Shown: in pieces, positions 22,564 through 29,656 of the stretch
How positions within the stretch are numbered: the first letter of the stretch is position 1
Layout: each line of letters begins with the position of its first letter
NCBI RefSeq assembly: GCF_001513675.1
Contig: NZ_CP013859.1
Location: forward strand, 2,357,081 to 2,421,080
Origin: Microbacterium sp. XT11
GTDB taxonomy: Bacteria > Actinomycetota > Actinomycetes > Actinomycetales > Microbacteriaceae
DNA: 64,000 bases
Direction of reading: 5' to 3'
Notes under the pieces: model-generated
Told to the model about the DNA's origin: nothing
The model's input: the letters and a program-made list of their open reading frames with translations, nothing else
Database searches by the model: none
Translations under genes and position numbers: made by a program

Positions 22564-24285
22564 ATGGCGAAGATGAAGATGGTCAACCTGCGCGGTGAGC
22601 CCGGTCCTGCTGGGCCGCAGGGTCCGCAGGGGCTTCCGGGGTTGGAGAATGTCCCGACAGACCCTGGTGTGGCGGCTCTGCTCACGGTGCCGTCGGAAAC
22701 GCGGACTGCCGCAGATGCCAGGTATGCGCAGGCGACCGGCCGGAACGTGCGTGTGGCTGGTGCGGTGGGTGATGGTGCCGCCGATGACACGGCCGTGATC
22801 CAGGGGGTGATCGACGAGGCGCGGGATGCGGTGCGGGCAGGGTTCGGTGCACGGTCGCTGGTCACTCTCCCGGCGGGGAAGTACAAGATCACTCAGTCTC
22901 TGGTGGTGCCGCCGTATGTGAAGTTGGTCACCGAGGGGGCGGTCACGTTCGAGTGGTACGGGTCGGACAGTTCGTGTGTGTGGGTGACGCCGCTCGCGGA
23001 CGACCCGGCCGTGTTGTACCCGCCGATGACGAAGGAGCAGGAGCAGAACTCGGACATCATCGATGCGACGATGGGTGGTCTGACGATCATCAACCGGATG
23101 TCTCGCACGTCCACGTCCGCGAATGTGGGTCTGGAGCTCGGGTCTCGGACGAACATCAACCGGAAGTTGGCGCGCTACGGTCTGTCGAACATCTCGATCA
23201 CCGGGTTCGACATCGCGATCCAGATGAACCCGTTCAACCACTTCTTGGGCCGGTATTCGCGGTTCCAGATCGAGACGAACGGGATCGGCGTGAAGATCAT
23301 GCCCGGCAACGTCAACTCGGGGGAGAACTTCACGTGGGACCACTGCGTGTTCGCGTCGGTCGACTGGGCGTTCGACGTGTACTCGGTCGGTTTCGATCAC
23401 ACGTTCCAGTCGTGCAGCTTCGACTTCACCTACAAGGGCGTGATCCGCACCTCGGTCGGCTACCACCGGTACTTCTTCTCGGGCGGTCACATCGAGGCCG
23501 TGAACTACCCCACACCGACCTCAGACGGGGCGCTGGTGTTCTCCACCGCATCGTCCGGAGAGGTGTATCTGGAGTTCGCGGGGACGACGATGCTGCTGAA
23601 CAAGCAGCCCCTGCTGCGCGGCACGAACGTGCATGTCGCGGGTACGTTCTATTGGCGCACCTACGACACTGACACGGCCACCGCGGCAGCGAGTCTGGTG
23701 ATGGCGGAATCCGCTGTGCGGGCGGTGATGCTGCGGAACCTGCAACGGTCGGCACGCAACCTGATCACCTGGGACACCAACCGGATCGGCGACCCGCGGT
23801 GGGAGAAAGAGACCGTGGGGGCGAAGACGTCACTGCTGGACTGGGACGTCACCCTCACGGGCGCGGTTACGTATGCGATCGTCGCGGAGACGCCGTTCAG
23901 CGCCGGCCAGGCTTTGTCGGTGACGATTCCTGCGGGCGGGTCAATCCGACTGGACTACAAGTACACTATCCCGAAGAACGACCTGGACGAGTTCTACCAG
24001 ACGCTGGTGCTGTCGACCTCTGCTGTAGGTGTGAATGCGTCCTTCGCGCTGGATCTCCGAGGGTACGACGGTGCATCACTAGGGGTTTCGGGCACCGTCG
24101 CCGCGTTCGGCGTCACGGGGATTCCGGTGGGCGGGTGGCACATGCCGCGGGCGCTTGCGGGAATGGCGAGTGCGGCTATGCCCTTGTTTCTGAAGGCTGC
24201 GGGGATTCGACCTCGCGTTGTCGTGTCGAACCCTACCGGAGCCGCTCTCACGGTGAAGGTTGGCGGCCTCTACTTCGGTCGCTGA
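22564..24285 (+). CDS. Tailspike with collagen-like stalk and beta-helix
   Basis: 573 residues from the ATG at 22564. A short collagen-like run of G-x-y triplets (GEPGPAGPQGPQGLPG, residues 11-26) probably trimerises the stalk. Residues 60-130 (GAVGDGAADDTAVIQGVIDEAR ... LVTLPAGKYKITQSLVVPP) are the classic opening of the pectate-lyase-like right-handed beta-helix of phage spikes and depolymerases. The C-terminal 150 residues form a jelly-roll-like cap. Likely role: binding, and perhaps cleaving, a host surface glycan. Active-site acids cannot be picked out by eye. Its end overlaps the convergent acyltransferase gene by 16 bases. Confidence 0.8.
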   Translation: MAKMKMVNLRGEPGPAGPQGPQGLPGLENVPTDPGVAALLTVPSETRTAADARYAQATGRNVRVAGAVGDGAADDTAVIQGVIDEARDAVRAGFGARSLVTLPAGKYKITQSLVVPPYVKLVTEGAVTFEWYGSDSSCVWVTPLADDPAVLYPPMTKEQEQNSDIIDATMGGLTIINRMSRTSTSANVGLELGSRTNINRKLARYGLSNISITGFDIAIQMNPFNHFLGRYSRFQIETNGIGVKIMPGNVNSGENFTWDHCVFASVDWAFDVYSVGFDHTFQSCSFDFTYKGVIRTSVGYHRYFFSGGHIEAVNYPTPTSDGALVFSTASSGEVYLEFAGTTMLLNKQPLLRGTNVHVAGTFYWRTYDTDTATAAASLVMAESAVRAVMLRNLQRSARNLITWDTNRIGDPRWEKETVGAKTSLLDWDVTLTGAVTYAIVAETPFSAGQALSVTIPAGGSIRLDYKYTIPKNDLDEFYQTLVLSTSAVGVNASFALDLRGYDGASLGVSGTVAAFGVTGIPVGGWHMPRALAGMASAAMPLFLKAAGIRPRVVVSNPTGAALTVKVGGLYFGR

Positions 24286-26366
24286 ATCAGCTCATGAATG
24301 GCGTCACCGAGGTGCCGGGAGTAGTTCTCGGTGAGGTGGCTGGTATCCGCACGCATGATCTTCCCATCTGCGAACACTGGGCAAACATCGCCTGAGCAGA
24401 AGAGTGGTGTGAGATCCAGGAATGAGGACGATGGCACGTCGGCATCATTGACGCCCTGATTCAGCGCGGTGATGGTGCCGGCGTAGTCGTCGCTGGGAGC
24501 GCTAATGCAGTCCGTTGGTGAGCTAGTCGCGGTGTAGCAGTCGGCTATGTTCTTGATGTTCGGTGGAGGGGATAGCACGATGACGCGCCCCGACCATGGC
24601 GCAAGGTCTCTGACCGCACGTGAGACTCCCGATGCCATCACAGTTTCGGGGGTACCCGAACCCTTCAACCGGTGGAGCGCCGTTTCGGATTGCGAAAGAA
24701 TCACCAGGTCGGGCCTTTGGGCGGCGACTTGCGACGTTACCCATTGGTGCCAGTCGTTGCAAGCTGGGTGATCCGATCCGTCTCCCTTCTCGACGGAGAC
24801 ATCCGCGAACGGGCATTGCTGCATGGTGAGCACATGGATCCGCCAGGTCGGGAAGCCTTGGAGAAGTGCGGGAAGGTAGCTCAGCGCGACTGAGTCTCCG
24901 GCGAGCACCATGGTGTTGGAACTACTGGGGTCTCCGTAGACGCAACGTGCACTGGTTGTCTTCGGATCTGCCTCGCTGGTTGATTCGCCAGCGAGGCAGA
25001 AGTCATCCACCCAGGCTCCCACCTTCAGATCGGGACCGATCAACGATGCGGACGGGGTGAGTTCCGGCCACGTAGTCATCTCGATAGCGGATCGCATCTG
25101 CGCTTCTATCGTCTGTGCGTTTGGGTGTGACGATGTGAACACTTGTGGGGCGAGGGCGGGCACGGGCGTGTTACCGGCCGACGCGGATGCGACAAGTACG
25201 GGTGCGACTAGCGCTATGCCGCCCAGGATGGCGGCGGGAAGGCGGATCGCCTTCTCGTAACCTTTTCGGGATCCGCCTTTCCAGATGGGAAGCTCGACGG
25301 CGTAGTACTGGGCGATCGCTAGGGCGCATGCGACGACGAATATGAGTGCCGTGATTATGCGCCCGCGGTCAGGAAACAGTGCTGAGGCGAACACGATCAC
25401 AGGGAAGTGCCACAGGTAGAGGCTGTATGACACGTTCCCGGTGAACACGGCAACAGGGTTCGTGAACATCCAGAGTCCGCGCGCTTGTGTTCCGGTTCCT
25501 GCGGCGATGAACAAGGCCGCCCCGATAACTGGCAACAGAGCCCCAGGGGCTGGCCAGATTGTCGCAGGTGAGATCAGGAAGACTCCGGCGAGCATCAGGG
25601 CGATACCTGTATACGCGAGAGCTGAGCGGGAGGCTGGATGGAGGCGTTCGAGCCGACTGGCGGACACGGCCACAATTGCGCCGATACCGAGTTCCCATGC
25701 GCGTGTGAAAGTAGAGAAGTAGGCAGACAGCGGTGCGTCCACTGACTGGAAAAGAGCCCAGCCGAACGATGCGGCGCTCAGCGTGACGATGATGGAGCCG
25801 GCGACGATGCGGCTGCGACGTGGGGTGACTTTGGCGAATCGCGCGACAACTACGAGGGCCGCGAGTAGTAGCCAGGGCCACACGAAATAGAACTGCTCTT
25901 CAACGGAGAGAGACCAATAGTGCCGCAGTGGCGAGATCGGTCCGTCAGCCTGAAAGTAGTCCGTCCCCACTGCGGCAAATCGCCAGTTGGAGACGAACAG
26001 CAGCCCGGCTAGGGCGTCGAGGCCGACACGAGTGAATCGGTCGAAGGTGAACAACGCCCAAGCGAACACAACGGTGATGGCGAGCGTGACCGTGGCTGCA
26101 GGCAAGATCCGCCGCGCGCGGTGCAGGTAGAAACCGCGGAACGAGATGTGTCCGGTCCTGTCGTGTTCGCGTAGCAGCAGTCCGGTGATCAAGAACCCGG
26201 AGATCACAAAGAAGATGTCGACGCCAACGAATCCACCGATCGGCCAGCCCAGTAGGTGGTCTGCAAAGACGATCAGAACTGCCAAGGCCCGAAGCCCTTG
26301 GATGTCGCGCCGGAACGCGGATCGCTTGGCGACATCAGTGGTGGCGACCGGGGAGACAGAGTTCAC
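24270..26366 (-). CDS. Acyltransferase-3 / SGNH O-acyltransferase (lysogenic conversion candidate)
   Basis: 698 residues from the GTG at 26366; a GTG three codons upstream (26375) is possible, but a TACAGT hexamer ends seven bases before 26366 and points to a leaderless start there. The N-terminal half has ten or so membrane helices and OafA/Oac motifs: RDIQGLRALAVLIVFADHL, DIFFVISGFLITGLL, FYLHRARRILPA, HYWSLSVEEQFYFVWP. The C-terminal half is an extracytoplasmic SGNH domain with GDS near 491 and DTSH near 674. Such fusions acetylate cell-surface glycans. Inside a prophage and beside the tailspike, receptor modification in the lysogen is the obvious reading. Base composition is less GC-rich than its neighbours. 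Confidence 0.88.
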   Translation of the reverse strand: MNSVSPVATTDVAKRSAFRRDIQGLRALAVLIVFADHLLGWPIGGFVGVDIFFVISGFLITGLLLREHDRTGHISFRGFYLHRARRILPAATVTLAITVVFAWALFTFDRFTRVGLDALAGLLFVSNWRFAAVGTDYFQADGPISPLRHYWSLSVEEQFYFVWPWLLLAALVVVARFAKVTPRRSRIVAGSIIVTLSAASFGWALFQSVDAPLSAYFSTFTRAWELGIGAIVAVSASRLERLHPASRSALAYTGIALMLAGVFLISPATIWPAPGALLPVIGAALFIAAGTGTQARGLWMFTNPVAVFTGNVSYSLYLWHFPVIVFASALFPDRGRIITALIFVVACALAIAQYYAVELPIWKGGSRKGYEKAIRLPAAILGGIALVAPVLVASASAGNTPVPALAPQVFTSSHPNAQTIEAQMRSAIEMTTWPELTPSASLIGPDLKVGAWVDDFCLAGESTSEADPKTTSARCVYGDPSSSNTMVLAGDSVALSYLPALLQGFPTWRIHVLTMQQCPFADVSVEKGDGSDHPACNDWHQWVTSQVAAQRPDLVILSQSETALHRLKGSGTPETVMASGVSRAVRDLAPWSGRVIVLSPPPNIKNIADCYTATSSPTDCISAPSDDYAGTITALNQGVNDADVPSSSFLDLTPLFCSGDVCPVFADGKIMRADTSHLTENYSRHLGDAIHELIQRPK

Positions 26367-26373
26367 TCGACCC

Positions 26374-26379
26374 ACTGTA
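26374..26379 (-). promoter_or_regulatory. -10 element for the acyltransferase gene
   Basis: TACAGT on the minus strand, seven bases before the GTG at 26366. Same placement as the host leaderless promoters in this window, which suggests transcription by the host polymerase independent of the phage late programme. Confidence 0.5.
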
Positions 26380-26397
26380 GGTGTTCGAACCCGAAGC

Positions 26398-26420
26398 AGC
26401 CCCCATCAATCGGTGGGGCT
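26398..26420 (+). terminator. Hairpin before the lysis genes
   Basis: AGCCCC pairs with GGGGCT around an 11-base loop and is followed by TTCGTCGTTAAGGAGG, so the hairpin runs straight into the endolysin ribosome binding site, as at the major capsid gene. Confidence 0.5.
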
Positions 26421-26440
26421 TTCGTCGTTAAGGAGGAATC

Positions 26441-27322
26441 ATGCCGCTCGGATTCACGGACGGCGCGTACAACCGTGCCTCGGGCACACGCGACGCGTTC
26501 GGTGCCCTCTCGGACGACCTCGTCCGGGAGGGATACCCGCCGATGGTGTCCCGCTCCGGCGACCGCGAGCCGGAGGATCAGCTGCGCATCTGGAACGAGC
26601 GGATGACGCTGACCCCGAACGGCCGCAAGGTCTATGGCAAACGGACGTGGCAGGGGAAGACCTGGTATCAAATCCACCCCGACACGGTCGCGCCGCCGAA
26701 CACCAGCAACCACGAGAAGCGCCGGTCGAACGACCTGCGCGCCCCGTACAACGCCGACACCCCGGCCGCTCGCCGCGCGAAGCAGCTCGCCGGACGCCAC
26801 AACATCACGCGCGAGGGCGAGAACTTCCGGGAGCTCTGGCACTGGACGTACTGGGGACCGCTCGGACACATCGACACCCCCGCACCGGCAGGCGCCAGTA
26901 CTCCCGTCATCGTCCCTGAGGAGGACAACACCATGCTGTTCCTGAAGATCTCCGGGCTCGGGTCCGGGCTGCACTACGTCGCCCTCGGCCTCGGGGTGTT
27001 CCGTCACTTCATCCCGACCGACCCGTATCAGAAGATCATGCGCATCGGACGCACCGCCGACGACTGGCAGGATCTCGACATCAACGAGCTGCCGGCGACG
27101 CTGCGCACCTGGGGGTGTGACCTGCACATCTGGGACTGGCGTCCCAGCGATGGTGGGTTCGTCGTGCTCGACCCGCTCGACGGGAGCGTGCGCCCCGGCA
27201 ACATGTGGTCCGCGACGAACGTCGCCCGGTCGCAGATCGCGCAGCTGCCGAAACTCATCTCCACGCAGACCCGCGCCTACGAGCAGACGCTCGCAAAGAC
27301 GGTCCCGTACGGGGCGGCATGA
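26441..27322 (+). CDS. Endolysin, peptidase M15-like
   Basis: 293 residues, AGGAGGAATC before the ATG. The N-terminal domain (1-150) resembles VanY/M15 zinc peptidases: H91 and D98 in SNHEKRRSNDL and the E131-L-W-H134 pair supply zinc ligands and the catalytic acid. Substrate would be a peptide bond in the peptidoglycan stem or cross-bridge. The C-terminal part (after PAPAGASTPVIVPEED) is a separate domain of about 130 residues rich in Trp and Asp (GCDLHIWDWRPSDGGFVVLDP) that I do not recognise and that probably binds the wall. It has no signal peptide, so release depends on the membrane proteins encoded next. Confidence 0.8.
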   Translation: MPLGFTDGAYNRASGTRDAFGALSDDLVREGYPPMVSRSGDREPEDQLRIWNERMTLTPNGRKVYGKRTWQGKTWYQIHPDTVAPPNTSNHEKRRSNDLRAPYNADTPAARRAKQLAGRHNITREGENFRELWHWTYWGPLGHIDTPAPAGASTPVIVPEEDNTMLFLKISGLGSGLHYVALGLGVFRHFIPTDPYQKIMRIGRTADDWQDLDINELPATLRTWGCDLHIWDWRPSDGGFVVLDPLDGSVRPGNMWSATNVARSQIAQLPKLISTQTRAYEQTLAKTVPYGAA

Positions 27323-27747
27323 TGCGCGCGCTCCGTGCCGCTTGGGAGCGCATCACCGAGCCGCGTCATATGAAGGTCGCGTACCTCGCGATCTACATGC
27401 TGACGGTCGTGATCGGTGTGGTGACGTTGATCTCACCACCCCAGTCGATCGCGGGGGAGGCGGGGCCGCTCATCACAACCGTGTGGGCCATGCTTTTCAT
27501 CGTCGGCGGCGCGATCGGGGCAATCACCGTGCTCCCCGGATGGTGGTGGGCTGAACGGCTCCTCGCAATCGGTCCGGTGATGCTCGGCCTCGCGATCTAC
27601 CTCACGGTGGTGACCATCCTGCACCTGCAGAGCACCGATGCGGGCTCGTCGCGCCTGACGCAGGTCGGCATCATCCTGCTCGCCTCTGCACCTTTCACGA
27701 TCCGGGCGCTCGTCATCCGGGAGTACAGCTACGAGCCCCGGAGGTAG
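27319..27747 (+). CDS. Membrane protein of the lysis cassette
   Basis: 142 residues with about four transmembrane helices (VAYLAIYMLTVVIGVVTLI; VWAMLFIVGGAIGAITVLPG; LLAIGPVMLGLAIYLTVVTIL; VGIILLASAPFTIRALV) and a basic C-terminus. It follows the endolysin with overlapping stop and start. Likely a holin or holin partner; four-helix proteins at this place are common in actinophages. Confidence 0.65.
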   Translation: MMRALRAAWERITEPRHMKVAYLAIYMLTVVIGVVTLISPPQSIAGEAGPLITTVWAMLFIVGGAIGAITVLPGWWWAERLLAIGPVMLGLAIYLTVVTILHLQSTDAGSSRLTQVGIILLASAPFTIRALVIREYSYEPRR

Positions 27748-27749
27748 AC

Positions 27750-28028
27750 ATGACCGATTGGGCCACCCCCGCGGCCGTGCTGCTGTCCGCAGGCGGCGGG
27801 GCGATCCTGCTCGAACTCACCAAGCGTGTCCTCGACGCCGCCTCCGGGCGTGGTCGGAAGCGGCGCGACGAGGTCGACCGGGCGTGGCAGCGCGCTGACC
27901 GTGAGGCCGCGAAGCGCCGCCGCATCGAAGAGCACGCATCCCTCCTACGCCGACTGCTCATCGCCGCCCCATGCGTCGACAGCAGTGAGATCCCCGAATA
28001 CCCAACATACGACAAGGAAACCTCATGA
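27750..28028 (+). CDS. Small membrane protein with basic coiled coil
   Basis: 92 residues: one N-terminal hydrophobic segment (AAVLLSAGGGAILLELTKRVL) followed by a very basic helix (GRGRKRRDEVDRAWQRADREAAKRRRIEEHASLLRRLL). The layout recalls class II holins with one helix or Rz-like proteins, but no family was recognised. It lies between two membrane-protein genes and overlaps the next start. Confidence 0.6.
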   Translation: MTDWATPAAVLLSAGGGAILLELTKRVLDAASGRGRKRRDEVDRAWQRADREAAKRRRIEEHASLLRRLLIAAPCVDSSEIPEYPTYDKETS

Positions 28029-28363
28029 TCTCCTTCACCCTGGACGTGGCACTGATCATCCAGCTGCTCGTCTCGACCGTCCTCCCGCTGCTGGTGGGTC
28101 TCGTCACGAAGACCGTCACTAGCCCCGGCGCGAAGGCCATTCTTCTCGCCGCGCTCGCGCTGATCACATCCCTGCTCACCGAGCTCGGCGAAGCGATCGC
28201 CGCAGGCACCACCTACGACCTCGGCACCGGCCTGCTGCTCGCACTACCGACATTCCTCATCGCGGTCGGTATGCACTACGGCATCTGGAAGCCCACAGGA
28301 CTCTCCGTCGCCGCCCAGCGCGCATTCACTCCCGGCGCTTCCCTGCGCCGCGACCTGCGCTGA
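28025..28363 (+). CDS. Putative holin
   Basis: 112 residues, about three transmembrane helices (ALIIQLLVSTVLPLLVGLVT; AILLAALALITSLLTELGEAI; GLLLALPTFLIAVGMHYGIW), short basic C-terminus. Size, helices and place at the end of the lysis cassette fit an actinophage holin that forms holes to release the endolysin. Which of the three membrane proteins is the main holin cannot be decided from sequence. Confidence 0.7.
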   Translation: MISFTLDVALIIQLLVSTVLPLLVGLVTKTVTSPGAKAILLAALALITSLLTELGEAIAAGTTYDLGTGLLLALPTFLIAVGMHYGIWKPTGLSVAAQRAFTPGASLRRDLR

Positions 28364-28376
28364 CGCCGTCGCCACA

Positions 28377-28408
28377 GACCCCCACCTGCCTTCGGGCGGG
28401 TGGGGGTC
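28377..28408 (+). terminator. Terminator of the late operon
   Basis: GACCCCCACCTGCC pairs with GGCGGGTGGGGGTC (one T-G pair, 14 bp) around a TTCG tetraloop, followed by TTTCGTCGTTT. This is the strongest intrinsic terminator in the window and ends the lysis cassette; it also faces the convergent gene that follows. Confidence 0.9.
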
Positions 28409-28423
28409 TTTCGTCGTTTCGGG

Positions 28424-28744
28424 TCAGAGGCCGGTGCCGTGGGGACCGTTGAACCCGGTAGTGGAGTGGTGCCCTGCACGGCGTCGCCGGTCGCCTTCCG
28501 CGATCCAGTCGTCCATGTCGAGGGGGAGCGCCCGGAGAGCGGTGGTGAGGGTGCGGGTGTGTTCGCTGTCGTGGAACCCGATCCACAGGCCGACTTCCTC
28601 GGTGAGGATGTCGATGCGGGGTCCGGCGACGCGACGCAGTTCGGCGATCACCGGTTCGGGGTCGGTGGTGTAGGCGTTGCGTCCCATGAGGGCGCTCAGC
28701 TTGACGCTGAGGCGTGTGTCGGGGTGTAAGGGTCGGGATGGCAT
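28424..28744 (-). CDS. Hypothetical prophage protein, 106 residues
   Basis: Alpha/beta protein (DPEPVIAELRRVAGPRIDILTEEVGLWIGFHDSEHTRTLTTALRALPLDMDDWIAEGDRRRR). No membrane segment and no family recognised. The ATG at 28744 has an AAAAGGA ribosome binding site and a TAGACT about 35 bases upstream (28783-28778), so it should be expressed from its own promoter in the lysogen. It converges on the lysis operon terminator. Confidence 0.6.
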   Translation of the reverse strand: MPSRPLHPDTRLSVKLSALMGRNAYTTDPEPVIAELRRVAGPRIDILTEEVGLWIGFHDSEHTRTLTTALRALPLDMDDWIAEGDRRRRAGHHSTTGFNGPHGTGL

Positions 28745-28777
28745 GGCCGGGTGTCCTTTTCTCCGGCCGAGGCAACG

Positions 28778-28783
28778 AGTCTA
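28778..28783 (-). promoter_or_regulatory. -10 element for the 106-residue gene
   Basis: TAGACT on the minus strand, giving a leader of roughly 27 bases with the AAAAGGA ribosome binding site. Confidence 0.4.
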
Positions 28784-28946
28784 CGTCTCGCCCCAGACAT
28801 CGAACACAGCACGACGAAACCCGTGCCGGTACCAAGTGTCGAGAGGGACGGATTCGGCCGCCATTCGTCATTCGTTGCGGTAACCGTGGCCACTTCTGCC
28901 TGGCGTGCGACCCCCAGTGTCGGAGGTAGCGGGGAGGATCGAGGTT

Positions 28947-29174
28947 GTGAGTCCATCCGACCTGCTTGCATTCGAAGCGCAGTGGCCCCGACACACCCCG
29001 GCGAAGAGCCACGCGATACGTACCAGGCTCGGCATGTCCGAGATCCGTTACTACCGGCTGCTGATCCGTGCAGCGTCGTCTGCCGAGGGGATCGCGGCGC
29101 ACCCGATCACGGCGCGGATGGTGCGCGACCGCACCTCACAAGGTCGTCATTCCAGATCGATGCGAGCGGCATAG
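28947..29174 (+). CDS. DUF3263 family protein
   Basis: 75 residues from a GTG at 28947 (GGGGAGG upstream). The sequence (LLAFEAQWPRHTPAKSHAIRTRLGMSEIRYYRLLIRAASSAEGIAAHPITARMVRDR) matches DUF3263: FExxWWxHxGxKExAIRxxFGLSxxRYYQxLN, a short HTH-like actinobacterial family of unknown role. It is the last gene before the attachment site and could be phage-borne or a host gene captured at the boundary. DNA-binding is inferred from the fold only. Confidence 0.75.
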   Translation: MSPSDLLAFEAQWPRHTPAKSHAIRTRLGMSEIRYYRLLIRAASSAEGIAAHPITARMVRDRTSQGRHSRSMRAA

Positions 29175-29290
29175 CGCAGCCCGCCATTTACTCGTCGAAT
29201 TGACGATGTACCTCGTAAGCCCTGGACATACTTGAAGCACCCCCAGTCCCGGAAAGTAGAGGCAGGGATATCCAGGTACGGCTCACCGGA

Positions 29291-29330
29291 TAACAGTGGG
29301 TTCAGGGTTCAAGTCCCTGGGGGCGCACCA
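29291..29330 (+). tRNA. Orphan tRNA 3' fragment: right attachment site copy
   Basis: The T-arm is complete: stem CAGGG/CCCTG (29303-29307, 29315-29319) with loop TTCAAGT, then the 3' acceptor strand GGGGCGC, discriminator A and encoded CCA (29328-29330). No matching 5' acceptor (GCGCCCC) or D-arm lies in the 80 bases before it, so this is only the 3' part of a tRNA gene. It marks where a phage integrated into a tRNA gene and displaced its 3' end. The isotype cannot be told without the anticodon arm; the shared core may start near 29285. Confidence 0.82.
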
Positions 29331-29340
29331 CTTCTCGACA

Positions 29341-29375
29341 GGCCCGGATCCCGTGGAAGCACTGGGATCGGGGCC
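29341..29375 (+). terminator. Terminator left behind with the displaced tRNA end
   Basis: GGCCCGGATCCC pairs with GGGATCGGGGCC (one mismatch) around 11 bases, followed by TTGTCCGTTTC. It lies ten bases after the tRNA CCA, as expected for the native tRNA terminator. Confidence 0.75.
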
Positions 29376-29606
29376 TTGTCCGTTTCTCGGACCAAGACGC
29401 GTTGCCCAGGCTCTGCCCACGGATCTCAGTGCCCGGGTCTTGCTCACCTCGCCGACCGCGACGCGGAGGCTGGCGAAAGTGCGGGTTCTCATGTCACTTT
29501 TGCTCTCCAAGAAGGAGCAGAATCCGCGGCCCTCTGCGGGCGATGTCAATAGATGCCGGAATACCGCAAATGGGATGGGCGCGGTGTGGTCTCTTGGTAC
29601 GTGGGG
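29376..29606. other. Intergenic stretch after the attachment site
   Basis: About 230 bases between the tRNA terminator and the hairpin upstream of the surface-protein gene. Open frames cross it on both strands but have no start context and read as random Arg/Ser/Pro-rich sequence. I see no RNA gene or repeat in it; it should hold the promoter of the surface-protein gene. Confidence 0.4.
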
Positions 29607-29628
29607 CCTTCGCGCGGGGACGCGAAGG
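29607..29628 (+). promoter_or_regulatory. Hairpin in the leader of the surface-protein gene
   Basis: CCTTCGCG pairs perfectly with CGCGAAGG around CGGGGA, about 30 bases before the start codon and before the ribosome binding site TTGGAGGA. Without a T-run it is more likely a leader or mRNA-stability element than a terminator. Confidence 0.5.
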
Positions 29629-29656
29629 AGCAAGGTGACTTGGAGGACGACACGTC

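Larger units (their letters stand above)
1..29330 (+). mobile_element. Prophage, right-hand part (siphovirus type)
   Basis: The run of replication, packaging, head, tail and lysis genes in canonical lambda-like order marks an integrated tailed phage. The right end is set by the orphan tRNA 3' fragment at 29291-29330, after which host-type genes begin. The left end, integrase and repressor are not in the window, because the first gene is already cut by the window start. Terminase, portal, capsid, tail and lysis genes all look intact, so the element may be functional. No capsid maturation protease was recognised. Confidence 0.93.

Noticed and set aside
29240..29330. A complete tRNA gene at the prophage end
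   Set aside because: The 5' acceptor strand that should pair with GGGGCGC, the D-arm and a convincing anticodon stem are all missing.
29283..29633. A 116-codon minus-strand frame across the tRNA fragment
   Set aside because: Its end (CAPRDLNPEPTV) is the typical false peptide produced by reading a tRNA 3' end; it has no start context.
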